Source: Rodentolepis nana (lineage: Eukaryota > Platyhelminthes > Cestoda > Cyclophyllidea > Hymenolepididae). From it: 34,314 bases of DNA. The DNA is taken from positions 1 to 34,314 of the forward strand of contig UZAE01000141.1 in NCBI GenBank assembly GCA_900617975.1. Direction: 5' to 3'. A program made the position numbers and the translations under genes. The notes under the pieces were generated by a model. The model saw only the letters and a list, made by a program, of their open reading frames with translations, was not told where the DNA came from and ran no database searches. Numbering within the stretch: position 1 is the first letter of the stretch; each line of letters begins with the position of its first letter. This document shows positions 11,301 to 26,300 of the stretch, piece after piece.

Positions 11301-14300
11301 TGGTACCCAGCAGGGCAGTAAGCTAATTTTTAAACAATTGCTGAGCCCATTTTACTAAGTGTTGTGGTTACTGTTTTTACACAATGTCACATAAACAGCG
11401 TCTGCGTAATTAGCAATATGAGAGGAAACAGCTACCACATTCCAATTCTGCTGTATTTTTGTCCATTCTTCTAAACCTACTCATTTCTTCCTATTTTATT
11501 GTGTTACCCTCGACAAATCTACAATTTCTCTATGTAAAATCTCTTTTGGATTTGAAAAAGAATTGTTTACCAGATAACCTTTAAGATTAACAGATTTTAA
11601 ACAGTGGTATTGAGGAAAATGGCTTTGTTTGGGAGTTTTTAAGCTACTTTATCCTCATATCTCAAGTCATAAATACATCTTTCGTCACCCCATCTATGTC
11701 TGGTTTTCCAACGGTCATTGAATTTAATGTGCACATTAGCTTGTAACAGGAAAATTGCAACGTTTCAGGATTCGCATTTATATTTATTCATATGCGAGTG
11801 TTGTCGAAATTTCTTCTGTTTTTTTTTTGACTGAGTTGCAGATGAATTCACAATAGCTGCAGTCCCTTTATTTCTCTCATTTAATCAGAAAATACTGCCT
11901 CTGCTTTGTGAGAATTCTGCGCAATATAAAAATTAATATCAATGAATCACCATAGTAAATTAAAGAATAGAAATTTAACCATCATTAGTTTTGAAACGCC
12001 CAGTTTACTAACATTTAGAACGGTAAATGAAATGAGGTAAAACAGATGAAAAAATGTTAATTTTTTCGTTTGACTTTTATATCAGGGCTCATATTAGCTT
12101 CAAAGAAAGGTTATTTGAGTTCAGGTTATAAGAAGTGGTGAGAAATCACCTAAACTTAAGCACTTAATCAATCGATCATAATTTGGTAAAAGAACGAATT
12201 CTCTATTTATTGGTGGTTAAAATTAACCCAGTTCATTCTTGAGCTTAAATAACTGCTTAGTTACAATTTACATTCTTATATAAAGATTGTACTGTGTTTC
12301 AGGTATTCTCTGCCACCTTACCATGGAAATCTAAGCCCCAAGGAGGAATAACAGGTGGACTCAAGCGTCTTTCAACGTTCATTCGTTCTGCCATGACCGG
12401 ATCTTCCGCCTCCTTCCACAGTCACCATAGCAGCCAGAGTGGTGGCAGTCACCCAGGTCAACAGATAGGGCCAGCGATGCAAGCATCAGGGCTTTTCACC
12501 AGGAGACAACAGTATGCCGGAAGTGGATGGCCATCGAGTTCCCTTGCATCATCCGCTACACCTGGGACCAATTCCATGGGGCTCTTAAGTTCTGGACAGT
12601 CAAGATCTAGCTATACTTCTGAAGCAACACTTCAACCGAGTAGGTCATTGTTGTGTGCACAATCAGTAGAGAATACAGATTTCAATTGTTTGAGATAGTT
12701 AAAGTCAACACAAAACCATACTTATGCCCTATCTGTCTAGAATATTTTCCAGAAATTGAATTGGGCTTAGGAGACTGTTGGGTTGCCTTCTTTTTAATAA
12801 TTTAGCAATATTTACCACCTCAGTTAAAGTGACAAAGGGCTGTAACCTCGTTTGACAAGTATTCATATTAATTAAGCAGTTATTTGTCATCATAAGAATA
12901 CACGTCTTTACATGTCTGATTGTCTCGGCAGAGGTATCAATCATCATAAGAAGGTGATTTGCACTTAGATAATGATGTTGGCGGTGGAGAGATATTTGTA
13001 ATCCCCTGAATACTTTACTTACCTGAATGGAGTTTTTATCGTTAATAAAGGAGAAATTCGAAACATATATTTGCTTTATATGCTAAACGACCACTTTATG
13101 AACACTTTTGATGGAAATTAATATTATACACCTAACATTAGAGACGAATGATGCTTATCTATTGAACTTAAGTCTAAAAGTTTTCTTAAAGTATAACCAG
13201 TAAGAGGTTGATCCCTGAGATACGTGGTTGTATGTTGTGTTGCTTTCTAGTCACGGCAACCTCGAGCTCTGCATTGTAGTGCTTTACTTCATGGCGTATT
13301 CATTTCACAGTGCTGTGGGAACATCGAAAAGTGACCATAGTCATCTTAGTCCGTAGATCATTCCGAATAATTAGGAGACAAGTTAGTCTTCATGATTCTG
13401 AAGAGCTTATTCATCACTCATTTTCGTTGTCATCGCGTATAGACATGGGGAAGTGGTTTAGAGTTTTAAAGTATACTATATCTAAACAACTTTAGTACCT
13501 CTAAAAATGAGCAAATGTTTTTCTGTAAAAGCTATTCTAAATACCCTTTAGTAATGTGCCTAATGGCTTAGTGTTCTATCTGCTTATCTTACAGATCAGA
13601 GGTCCTGAGTTCGATACCCATTTATTGACCCATTTACTTTTTGTCAGCAGGAGAGTTAGCATAATATTAAGTTTGCATATGGACAATTCCAATATATTCT
13701 TCCATTTTATATTAAAACCTTGGTTAAACTTACATTAATGGGCGTTAAGAAAATTTTTTAGAACATCGAGAAGTTCGGTCTTCGCTTATTTCAAAATGAC
13801 AAATGATTCGGCCAGATTTTTTTTATTAACGAATTGAGCTTAGGAGATCTTGTTATTAATATAAATTTGACCTGGACTCTAAAGAAATTGTTTGAAAAAA
13901 CATTGTGAAAATAAATATGAAACTATAATATGCCTACAAGTATGTTAATTCCATTGTTGCTTATTGCTGGGAGGAGGGGGAGGGGGTCTAAATTGACTCT
14001 CAAGATCTACAATTCGATTGCTAGAAAGAAGAAGAACACATGTTCTTTCTGTTACACTCCAACTTGAACTTTTTACAGTATGATGTAAATCATATCACTT
14101 TACATAAACACAGGCTCTCGAGAAGAAAGAGAATGAAAATCTGTATATAAAATCAATAGTAAATGGAGTATTCCTTCAAACCCTTACGAAACCAAGCCTC
14201 GAAAGAAAATGGAAAGTTTCTACATAGCAGTGGGGTGAACTTTTGTTGAGGAAGCTAAGGGCTATATCTGAGAACCCCTGGAAGGTTGCTCATCCAAGAC

Positions 14301-17300
14301 TTGATTGAAAATCTTCAGTGAACGGGTAGAAAAAGACCAAAACTGTATTAATTATCCGAATAGGCCTATAAGTTTGTCGAAGGAAAGAACTTCGCTATTA
14401 CTATTATATTTTCATTTTTACTTGAACTAGTTCCATATGAAGTTAGTCTTGCTTATTGACTCATGATCATGTCCTTACTTACAGGTTGAAATTCGTGAAA
14501 CGCTTGTCACGCAGTCGTTGTTAAGTCTTCCTGAAGTGTCATTGATTGAAATTAGCATTTTCCTTTTCTGAAAAATCACTCATATTTATGTCTGTAATAA
14601 GGATGACACCCTAATAATCGACGTCCACATCTGATTAATGACGTCACTTATAATTTAGTTATGAGCGGGTATCCAGATTTTACAATTAAGATCTGACTCA
14701 TCGAATAGGTCGATAATACGAATGACAAGGATATTGCAGATTGAAATTACCTTCTACCGTTAATTGAATTTAAGGAATTTTCGTGGTTATTCTATTATGT
14801 TTTCGAAAACGTTATGTGAAATTTATTCTCAACTGCAAATTTTGAATAACTCCTATTTTACGCAGTAGAAATAATATTAATGTACGCCCTAACATCAATA
14901 TGCTTAACCATTAAATCTGATCTAATTTCTCATTACCTCAAATTTGTTTAAACTATTAGAAACAAGGGTTTCGTCCCATGCAGAATACAATACCAAAACC
15001 GTTCTTTACGTTTGCTCTCTTCCTTTAGTCTCGCCATTGAGTTCCCTGGGTCGAAGCAGCCTCGGTCACATAGCATCCGATCGAAAACCCCAACTCTGCC
15101 TCATGGATCCCTTCTTGTGCCGACTGAACCACCAACACACGAGAGGGGATCAGCAACAAGGCCCCGTGCTGACAAATGGAAATTTAGGAGGTGGAAGTAT
15201 GATGAAAAGGGGAAATAGGGAGTCAACTCCCTTACCACCCCTACCTCCTCAGCATCCACATCATAGCAATAGTAATAGCAGTGGGCCAACCAGTCATTTA
15301 CTCCAGAACCATGGAACAACGGTTAGACATGCTTTCACTAATTTTATCCTCCTAATGTCTGGCTATTGTCCAACAACGGCTTATTTTCAAGTTTTATGGC
15401 GATGTTCACATGCAAATGGTTTTTTTTCATTTTGCAATTTTTCCATTGGTAGTTCAGGCTTATAGTGGAAATATAATACATATCGAAAAATTCTTGGCAG
15501 TAAGGATTCGTTAAAGATCATTTTAAGATTTCTTGTCATTACATTATTTCGAAAATATTGACTATTAATTAAATGAGAATCGATTGATTTACAACTATCC
15601 AAAATAGGGGAGTTTGGAAAGACCTTTTCGTGAAATCCATTTTAATCTAATTCTTCGTCAGCATTTTAACCCACGATGGTATATGAATAAAGAAGTATGC
15701 GGATGGTAATCTAGCAGCAAATAAATTCGAGACGAAAACGAAATATGGAAATCGTACAACTCTTTTGAAATTCCATATTTCAATGAAATTTAATATCCGT
15801 TTCAATATTTAATTCATTATGGCTTAAACTCATCAATTCCGTTGAATACCTTTCACTCTACTTTGAGTCTCATTGGATGAAAAATTGTACCGCCTAAAGT
15901 TTCTTTATTAATTTTGAGTATCCTAATAAATCAAACGTTTAACTGTTTAAAGCGCACACATATATTTAGTTAAATTGCTTTGAATATTAATTCCGCCATC
16001 GAATTATGGATCCACTATCTTCCAATAAGAACTTTAGATCCGATTAGTAGTAGAATAACTGAATCAAAAAAATCAAATTAACAGCTTCTCTTTTACCTCA
16101 GGTTTGTCTAATCATAGTGCGCTATTAATTTTTCAAGATATTCGCGTTAAAGATTTCGTAAATTTAGCCATCAGGTCTATTTGTCTTTGAACTAAAAATA
16201 GGGAGATTGAAATTTCTTCAAACAGTTAAACTACAGAAACAATTTTGGTAACATTTTAGGTACTTGAAAACAAGGGAAAAACAGGGACACTGAATATGGA
16301 CACATATTTGGAACCAATCGATGGGGCGGACACAATGGGTCAGCAGGGTACAAACGCAGGAGTGGAAGATTTCTCTGTTACTGAAATCATTTCTGGAGGA
16401 ACCCTCTCCGAAGGTGATTTTGCTTTAAATTTCCCAATAGTTGTGTCTTAAAATTGCTACTAAAATGGCTCATTTTTATTATTGTCATTGAAGAAGAGAA
16501 AATGTTTAATTTTTGATCTTTAAAATTAAACAACAGTTCAAATTTGGAATGAAATGGTAGGATAGAAACAGGTCATAATAATTAGAATATTGAAGAAAGA
16601 GATTTCATCTGCAAGATGAACTTTCCAGGCTGTCTGCTCTTTAATCAATAGCATTGTTCACTGCATTGCGTCCAGACCTTTTCAAGTTTACCATTCATAC
16701 ACCTGTGATTTATTCGAAAATTTGCGTGATATTGATGTAGTACTAAGGTGACAAAAGGTTAGATATTGCCTTCTTAAATTCGTATTTGTGTATTCTTTCC
16801 ATTTTGTAATAATATTGCGGCATAAGTATAGGAATAAAAAGTTATTGGTAGTAGTTAGTACATTGCCAAGCCCTGATTTCATTTAGCTATCCGTTCTCTC
16901 TATGGTTTGTCACTATCAGGACAGATTTATTGATCTAGCGCTGAAACTCTTAACTTCAATTCCGTTTAAGCTACAATCATACTCTATCGATTTTCATATT
17001 GACATGGGAGCTGTGTTATGCTGATTTCTATCATTTCTGCGATTTAAATAGCTGTATGAAGTGACGTCACAAAGCATTTTAAAAATAAGGCAAGGTAAAC
17101 GGAAAGGTCATAGAAGTTAGAAAACACTGAAATAAAGACGGGATATGAAGTATTTAAAGGATCAGAGACAAGTGGAAGCGAGCATCATGAACCTAACCCA
17201 TGGCGTCTTTGTTGCTAACAAATACTTGCGTTTTAGTAAATAAAATTAATAGTCTGGCCAATTTCCAATTTCTCTACTACAACGTATCTAGTGGTTTACT

Positions 17301-20300
17301 TAGCACTAAGATTGTATTCAAACAACGATATGTATCCATCTCTTTCCTGACTCTACCTAATCAGTTACCATAATTGTTTTATTTTCAAAGAGTGCCTCCT
17401 CCCTTTAGAGCAATTATTTAAAAATATCTGAAAATCAGATAAGCATTTCAAAAATAACCAGATAATTGCAGAGAGAGTCCAGTGACTTGAGGGTATTTTT
17501 TCATCAAACATCAGGGCATGCAACCATGCACTGTTAAGTCAACAAAAACAAATGCTCTATTCGAATGTGTTGATAATAAGCTAGAATGATATTTCGTAAT
17601 ATTTTTTGCTAACAAATCCTAATGAAATTCATTTTTCTCCCTAATCAGCGCTTTTTCACGTGGTAAAAAACATTTTTTTTAATTACTGATTGCATACTGA
17701 TAAATCGTCTTTTTGGTAAAAGTTATCACTGTAACATGATTTTGTCTTTTTTCATATTTGTCTATTGCTGTTTCCCCGACTACCCAAGGCGTAAATTTTC
17801 GTGAGAAAAATGCCTAATTTGGATGAAATTATTCTGATTAGCTTTAATTGAAATCATTAAAACATATGGTTGATTAATTGTGCCATTCAAATAAGTGCAT
17901 TGGTACTTTAGATGATGAAATAATTAAATTAGAGGTTATTGACAATGACGCAAGCTAACAGTACGTATTTTCCACTTAGAGTTGTGTAGACTAATTTCAA
18001 ATATTAAGGCAATAAGTCTGTTCCGTTGAGAAGGTAGTCAGGGAAAATGTTCAAATTCATCAATTGATGCTAACTTTACGGATTCACAACCCTACCTAGA
18101 TTGGTGACTTCACAGATAGATTAATTACTAAAGAGTGGTTTGCTAGACTTAACTCTCCCTATGCCTCGTCTGATGACTGCGGAATAATGTCTTTATGGCA
18201 GATCGTAAGGAACAAATTGGATTTCTCACTCATGCTCAGTAGAAATTGGTTCTATTATAAATTTTTGCCAGAGATATTCTTTTCTTGTATAACTTCAGCA
18301 TTTGTGATTGCCTTTCCACTCGATTACTTGTCCATACTGTTAAAAATTAATAAGGACCATTATTTTAAAGTTTTTGGAATGGCCTTCTCTCAAAATCTTT
18401 CTATGTTATCCTGGCATTTACGTGCATCGGATTTTTGAGATGAGGAACTACAAATCCTGCAATAGTATCCCTTAATTCACCCCTTCTATTTAGACAGCGG
18501 TAGAGTGAGGTCATTTAATTGGCGGGTCGAATAGCGAAGTCTAATAACATGTTACTTAAAGCTGGTGCCAAAAATGATGGCATCGTTAATGCTTTTTTAT
18601 TTGAGTTCCTCTGAATTCGACCATAAATGTGCTTATTCATTCTATAAACCACTCACTATCATATTTATATTCTATTGCCAAGTTAATCGCTTCTATATGT
18701 TCATATATGCCGATCGTGTTGTTTATATCGATCTGCCCTGCTTTACTCACTAAGTTTATTGGCAATGTCGATTTTCATTAACTTTCGAGGCCATCCAGGA
18801 AAAACGACATCGAATCGCATTATTAATATTATTCACCACATTGCAAAATAATAAAGAATTTTAAAAAACGTGAGTGTCGGAATAGCTATTTTACCTACAA
18901 AGTCCTGGCATTCCCCTTTTTTTATTACAGAGAATGTGGCTTCATGAAATCTTGCTGAGTTTACAAAAACGTATTGCTTATCAACTGTATGTAGTTTAAG
19001 CACCCTTGTCAGAAGCCTGTTTGTCTAAAACCATAGCCCTTCAGTCAATCTTAATTATTGGTCATTTTGATTCCCGGATTAGCTTCATGAGTATCAAAAG
19101 AGCAAATCTTTACTGGCTTGAGCACTTCATGGAGTATTATACTTATTCCCCGTTTCGATTTAGAAAGCCCATTTTTTGGAGTCTTCTGCGTTTCTTTCCA
19201 TTTAACGTACTCTTCTTTAACTCCCTTTATAATCAAAATTCGGAATTAGAGCATGTCTGATCAGTCTTCGTTCTTGTACACTTTAAAACTTTTGCAATAC
19301 CGTATAACGACTTTAATGACAAAATAATGAGTAAATTCAATTCAGTTATTCCTAATACATAATTGTGAATCGTTATAAATTCGGATATAAGTCTTATTAG
19401 TATTGTAACTTGCTTAAATTGATTATTTCAAATAAAGTAGGATTACTGGTACTAATCAGAACTTGTAAGTGGCTTAAATGAACACAAACGTCAATTTAAT
19501 TAAATTATTTTGACTAAAAAGAAGAAAGAGACGTCACACTGTTGAATTAATTAATTATAACCAGAATGGTTAAGCTATACTCAGTATGATGAATCCCATA
19601 GGAACAGGAATAAAAATAATTAGAGAATCTAACTTGCCTATTAGTCAAACAAGTTTGTATGCACGACTTGGCTTCCAATTAGTAAAAAGAGGTAGGAAAT
19701 CAAAGACTATGGCTTCATTGCCTAAATGAGCATAATTGTTGTTACCTTTAATATGTCGTTACTTTAACTTAAACGGGTTTTAACTTTGAAATATTCTGAT
19801 CGATAAGTTGCATATCTGAGCTCTAACTTATTAGGAATTATAAGCAAGACACTCGAAAACTCCGTAGAGAACGCAATTTTTTTACCTCATGGAATTATTT
19901 TCCAACAGTTGTGATTGCTATGGTAAATAGTCAATGCGTATTCAGATTGTTGTCTCGAAGGGAGCTTTTTAATGATTAGATGATGAGGCCTGTATCACAT
20001 TTCCTAAATGACCTGCAGTTTAGGGTTATGCAGTGTATTAATAAATCTGACAATAGGGCGATTTCAGACTTAGAAATGATTGATTTGAGCAGACCCTATT
20101 TTTATCATCAGATTGATGAGAAAATTTTAAATTTAGGCCTGAAGTAAAAGTGGCTATAATCTGGGACAAAGGCCTTTACGTCTCGGTATATTTTCCCATT
20201 TAAATGACAAGCTTTGGTAAGAAATTAACAAACGAAGAAATGAAAGTTGTGTCACTTATTTTGTTTCGATTTCAACTTACCCTAATCTATCTCCAAATTC

Positions 20301-23300
20301 AAATCTAAAAATATATTGATAAGATAGACTGCGAGACATACGGTGACAAAAATGGGATATTAAAACGAAGTATCTTGATTTAAAGAGTCATAGAATTTGT
20401 TCAACGAACTTAGAATTTACAAATAAGTCAACAACATAACTAGTTCCCAAAAATAAGCAATGCTTTGGTATTATAAAATATTGATAAATTCTTTATTTTT
20501 TACAGATTCTGACACTGGCAATCAAGCTAGTTGGCAGTCTGACTCCCCAGATGGTGCTAATGGCGAAACTAACGAAAATGCCGTTGGACTTCAAGATACT
20601 CCTCGAGGTATTCTCCCATCTTCGAAGAACGGAGTCACAACTGATTATGCAGGTGGTATTGGCGATGGTGTCAGTGCCACAGCTCCGATCGCAATGAGTG
20701 ATCCCACCGTATCGATAGGCGAAGGATCATTTGATGAAGATAGCCCAGCTGCTGACTACTTCACTTATGATGAAAATCGTCGGTCAAATGTGAAAAAGAA
20801 GAATGATAAAGTTATTCGTAGACCCAGACTCAGTCCTCCATGTAAGTTGACAAATCAATATTGTGTTGCGCCACGCAGTACATAGCATCCCAATGTCTCA
20901 GGTAGCCTTAACATAACTGAACTGTAGTTCTAGAAGACCATTCAGACTAGGAAATGTGATGCGAAAGACAATATTAATTTATTGATGGTGAAGTTTGCAA
21001 TATATTGATGACTACTTACAAAACATGCAAAATAACCTAGAAAGAACGCATTTTGACTACATCTCATCTTAATTTGGTTAATGGAAAGTACAACTTTTCT
21101 CAAGGTCTAATGAAATAACTTGACAACAATCCATAGTCAGTCATTACCCATTAAATGGCGTTTACCATATAATTGTCAAATTTGTTGGGTCATTAGTGAT
21201 TTATTAGTGCAGCTTATCGTAGGCTTTTTCGCTTCGATTTGCCTTATCCTAAATACAATTCAGGAATTAGATTTTAAAAAATGTGATATTCTTTTTGGCC
21301 AATGGCTTCTACAACTTGTTTCATATGACCAAATAAGATAGGTTAATGCATTTTAATCATTTGTAATTAAGCACAATTCCAAAGAAAATAGGGAAGAATT
21401 AGTGGATAAGAACTTATTGGGAAAGTCAACAATTTGCAATTGGATTCATGCTTGAAAATGACCTAACAATGTGGACAAATTTATGTAAGAACAATGAAAA
21501 AAATATAGTTCTTGACTTCTCTAAAGTATACAGAATACATATACTCATCGAATGTGCGCGTAACTTAGTTACCAAATAAAATTGTTATAATAGAATCATG
21601 TGAAGCATTTGAACAATCGGGAAAAGGGTCTAGTGGAAGTTGTAGAGAAGAGAAACTTTCTTTATTGAAAAATGGCTTTGGTTTATAACGCCTATTCTGA
21701 AATGCAATTTCACGCCTACTTACAACTAGGTTTAGTATTTTAAGTATAGTGTAATAAATGGGAATTAATCTTGAAAAATTGCTTCAAATGTACGGTGATT
21801 TATTTTTAAATAGTACTTACATGTGTGGAGAATGGCGCTAAAAGTGGTATTCACTGGATCATAAAGAGTTTCAGCCATGAGTAAATTAGTCTGAGAATTA
21901 TATCATGTAGTGGCTGCGAAAAAAATCGTTCTTTTAAAATCTACTTATTTAATTATTGCTTTGAAATTGGCCTTGAACTCCCTGATTTCTCTGCCTTTTT
22001 CTCGATATGGCCATAGCAATATTATGGAATCGCAGGTCGTGTGTTCCACATGCCATACATTGGCGGTTGGCATCTCTCTAGGCATCTACTTCTATAATAA
22101 ACCGTCGTCTTATACGAACTCAAGTAATTGGCTGGCAAGCTTCATCAGGTCCACTAATTTGGCGCGTTAATGAATATTGAAAGGTCTGCAAATCTACCTT
22201 AGAAATAGCTGCTTAATAGCACATTAAAGAAGTCATTTACCAATAAAATGAAGCAGTAACTTGGTGTAAATGAATGGAGGTAAAGTTGAGTCGGTTCATA
22301 AATTCTGATGTATCATGAAAACTGATTAGACTATTTTAAACATATTATAAACGCATAGGTGGCTATGTCCATTATTTCATCACAGATGAGATTAACAAAT
22401 GTAAATGAGATTTTATTTAAAAAAATTCAAGCCACAAAGATTGAATTAATAATGGTAAAAAGAAAATTTGGAACTAACTACACTTAGTACCGTGTCTGTA
22501 AAGTGATGACACTTGGACGCCGGGCAAATTCAAACATTTTTTTAATTATTTTCTCTTAGTGCCTCAGGACTCGTATAAATCAATTTTAATGAAATTCGAT
22601 TTTGCCTAGTCGAAAATTTGTTTATTTGCTCGTGTGAGAAAAGAGTAAAGATGAATGAAAATTATTTTCGCACTCCCTTTGTAGAACTGCGTCGTTATTG
22701 GAAACGCACGAAACTGCCTTTACGTTTCAGTGTTCACTTTGATTATCGCACTTTTGGACCTCAAATTGCATTTTGAATTTTTTAAATATTAGGAGACTTA
22801 GTTTTGCAAGGGCAAAATTTTATTTTGAAAACCCTGGACCTAATCACAAAAAATGGCTTAGTGACTGAGCTTGATTTGAATAAAAATCAACTGAATCGCA
22901 TTATCAATACGTCGCACATTAGTACTATTGTTCTTTTATATTATGTGCGAAGAGAGTTGTTTCAATGAAAGGGAGTTAAAATTGTAAAATAAAGACTTGC
23001 ACTTAGCTCATTATATTCGGCGATAAATGTAGTCTTGGTCATAGTAAAACAATCTACATTCAGTTCTCTTTGCATACTTTTGTGATTGCATATTCGAAGA
23101 GCAATAGAAACATACAGAAGAAGTAACTTTATCCCATTATGTATACTATTTAGAAATCTGATATATCCTTGAAACTAGGCCAACGAGTACCAGTTTTTTC
23201 AAGGATGAATATACCTGCTAAATGATGTTCGCAAACTAAATCTAAGTATGTGTTTGCATTTGCTCTGCTCAAACCACAGTTTCATTCAATAAGATTTTGA

Positions 23301-26300
23301 GAGAAGAACTTACCCCCTAAAATATCTGCTATGATATAATTAATAGTGCTCAAGGTGTCTTTGCTTTACATGAATAAAGCTATATACCATTAGTATTATG
23401 GCAGTAAATCTACTTTGTCACTTTTCTTAATAATTCATTGGATTATTTCAAGTGTTTACAATTTGAATGTAATATAGATGAAATATTTAATTTTCTAACG
23501 CTCTAACTCCTTGTGTTCAACTATTTGTTCTATCATCATAATACTAATCACCTCATTGTGGTGGTTAATTTGATTAAAATAACAATACCCTACTGCCACT
23601 TCATTATTCATCACCCTTTCAGCTACCAAAAGTCGCCCTCTGTCGGATGCCATGCTAAGCAATCACTACTACGACAAAAGTGAGCTGCTTAGTCCCGACA
23701 TGATTCCTGGACTTGATGGAGCTCCTGAAGCTCTTTTTGATCCCCAATTTCATGACCCCGGTTCGAGACCGACCTCCGTGGGGGTCTACTCAAACGATGA
23801 CGAAGAGGTGGATGAAGATGAGGAATCATCCCTTTATGAAGCAGTTGATAGAAGGGCACGCAAGGTGGGAACTCTGCCACCTGCCCCACATCCACCTTCT
23901 TCTCCTCAAATCCCAACTTCTCCACAGCAGCATGCTAATGCCATTCAAATGGTTTGTCAATACCACTTATTTACTAATTGAGTAGACATAAATTATTTGA
24001 ATCAAATACTAATATGATGCAGTGTTAAGTGCATCATTTAAACATTTCGTTTCCCAACTTATTCGCGTCTCTTGAAATAGAGAAAATTAAAATCCTTGCC
24101 AAGTAAGAGCACAGTGTTCAACTTTTAAAAGTCCAATAATTTGCCTTTGATGTGCGTAAGGATGATTTTATCGGTATTTTATAGATGACAGTGCTATGAT
24201 GAACTTGAGTTTTCGCGATTCTTTTGATTATTGTACGACTGAATTATGCAGGTACTATTTTATCCAACAAAATTCATTTACTTTCACAATTACTAGGCTA
24301 GATTTCGATTTGTGGGTGGCATATTCTGTTGGCGTAATCGTTACTCTTGGAACGCTGGTAGAAATAATACTTGGCATTATGCTACTTATATGAAGCTTTT
24401 ATACTTAAGTAGTCATTGATAGTTCGTGCAGTTTTTTCATGCTTTCAGTCCCCTAAACGATTAACTCATTATCGATCAATCATTGAAATTTCAAATTTAA
24501 TGTATGACTATATGCAAATTTCTTACTGATTGGAATTTTAGCCGTATTTAAACCTTATTATTATTATGCTTATTATTAGCATTTTGTCGGCCCCATGACC
24601 ACTTGGTCATACCATGAGTTGCATCGAAAGAAAACCTTTGCAAATTAACTCATAGCTAAATTCTTTGTAAGTCCCCACATATGCAATCAGTGAAAATTCT
24701 CTGACTTATGGTAGTTTCATTCAGTTTCATGCTACTCATAAGTTGTTTCGTAATTAAGTACTAAATCACGTTCATTTTATTTTTTTACCATTTACATGGG
24801 CATTTTCAGACTACAAAATCCTAGAGGTGAGTTTAATTTTGTCATTTGTTTTTATTACATTACGCACCTTCACCTTGCATCCACAACATCAACTATCATC
24901 CTGGTGCAACTGACGATTTTAAACTCCCTTTGTCATTGCTGTTGTCGAGCCAATATCTGCTTTATGATACTCTCCCAGCATGCCTTTTGCATTACCAGAT
25001 TGAGTGTATCATAGTATAATATTTGAAATCTTATATCTATGCATGCTACTTGAGGGATTAAGTAATCGTAGTACTTTTGACACGAATATTTCCACGATTT
25101 TCGCAGAAGTGATATACAAAATGTATCCCATTTTATTTAGAACGGTAACATTTGCCAATCGGATACACATTGAAAAATGATTCATGAAAAATTTAAAGTT
25201 GAATTGAAAACACTATATTTTGGTACACACTACTTATTTATCCTCTTATATAATTCACTAACGTCATAAAGTAGCTAATTCATTCGTCAACGCCAAATTT
25301 CTAACATGATTAAATAGCTGACTTTTAATCCCCGGACAAAGTACTCCTTTACCATGCATACTTCGATGCTACATTTATGACCCAGCAATCAGTATTACAA
25401 CAACTTTGTTTGCTTGATAATTCCGTGGACTTTGAACCCTTACACTGTTGCGTTTTGGAGTTAGTCTAGTTGACCTTGCTCCCACTCTGGGTCTTTGACA
25501 ACTCCTTGTGATTCGCGTGGCTCCTTGATGAACGCCAAATTATGACCATGTGCAGATATAGAATCTTTTCAAATCGAAATGGTCACATAAGTTGTATGAC
25601 ATAAGAGTAGACTAAACATCGGTCAGTCAAATCAGAGATCTCGGGGATTAGAGCCTTTAGAGTGGCAGCAGCATTGTAGATGTAGGTCCAAGAAGAAGTA
25701 ATGCAGATTTAAATTGAACTAAGCGAAGTTTCTCATCTAAACTTTTGACTTATATATTACTAATCATGCACACTAACGTACTTAAATATACCAAGTAAAA
25801 AGTAAAATTCAACTTAGCACTTGAAAATCTGTACATTTCTTCACATTTTGTGTTAACCAAAGTACAACTGATATCATTTACAAAATTTTAATTAATCATT
25901 CAAGTACAGATTAATCTACCCATTAAAATCTTCTATGAACATATATATAGTGAAGGGTAAACATCCAAAACAATGGGATCGCTGTATTCCCTATTTTAGT
26001 TATAAGAAAATATTTCATAGAATTATTTTTCTACAATTAGTTCAAATAGAACCTCGAGCATGCTTATTTCATGATTTTAAAAATATCTTCCTCAATGTGG
26101 ATGCTTATTTTCCGGAAAAAAATCAACCAATCAATGTTTGCTATGATTCTACAATTTGAGTAGATACGCTTTTGGATCATGAATGCCTTAGCAATTGATA
26201 ATGATCTTGACCCTCGTTCCTTTTAGTTCTCGAGCCGTAGAGACGCAGGAGGCCATGGATTCTCGAGCCCATCCAGATATCATCGACGTCAAGGAAGCGC

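Larger units (their letters stand above)
12640..15028 (+). other. Intron e-f of the sushi-protein gene
   Basis: It holds the tRNA-like remnant at 13557-13628, a G-run cluster at 13969-13986 and the inverted repeat AAGAACA/TGTTCTT at 14032-14047. No exon is supported. Confidence 0.6.

Noticed and set aside
12644..12649. Donor GTCATT after 12643
   Set aside because: It leads into the exon f frame that stops at TAG near 15216, and it is weaker than GTAGGT four bases upstream. Kept only as a possible alternative.
15101..15319. Minus-strand open frame opposite exon f
   Set aside because: It is a shadow of the GC-richer coding exon; no promoter or splice context on that strand. The same applies to 23689-23925 and 30366-30593.
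21910..22170. Open frame with a Cys-x-x-Cys pair in intron h-i
   Set aside because: It starts from a non-ATG codon, shows no domain and is not required by exon phases.
25420..25720. Slightly GC-richer patch that might be an old mobile element
   Set aside because: No repeat of it inside the window, no open frame and no terminal structure.
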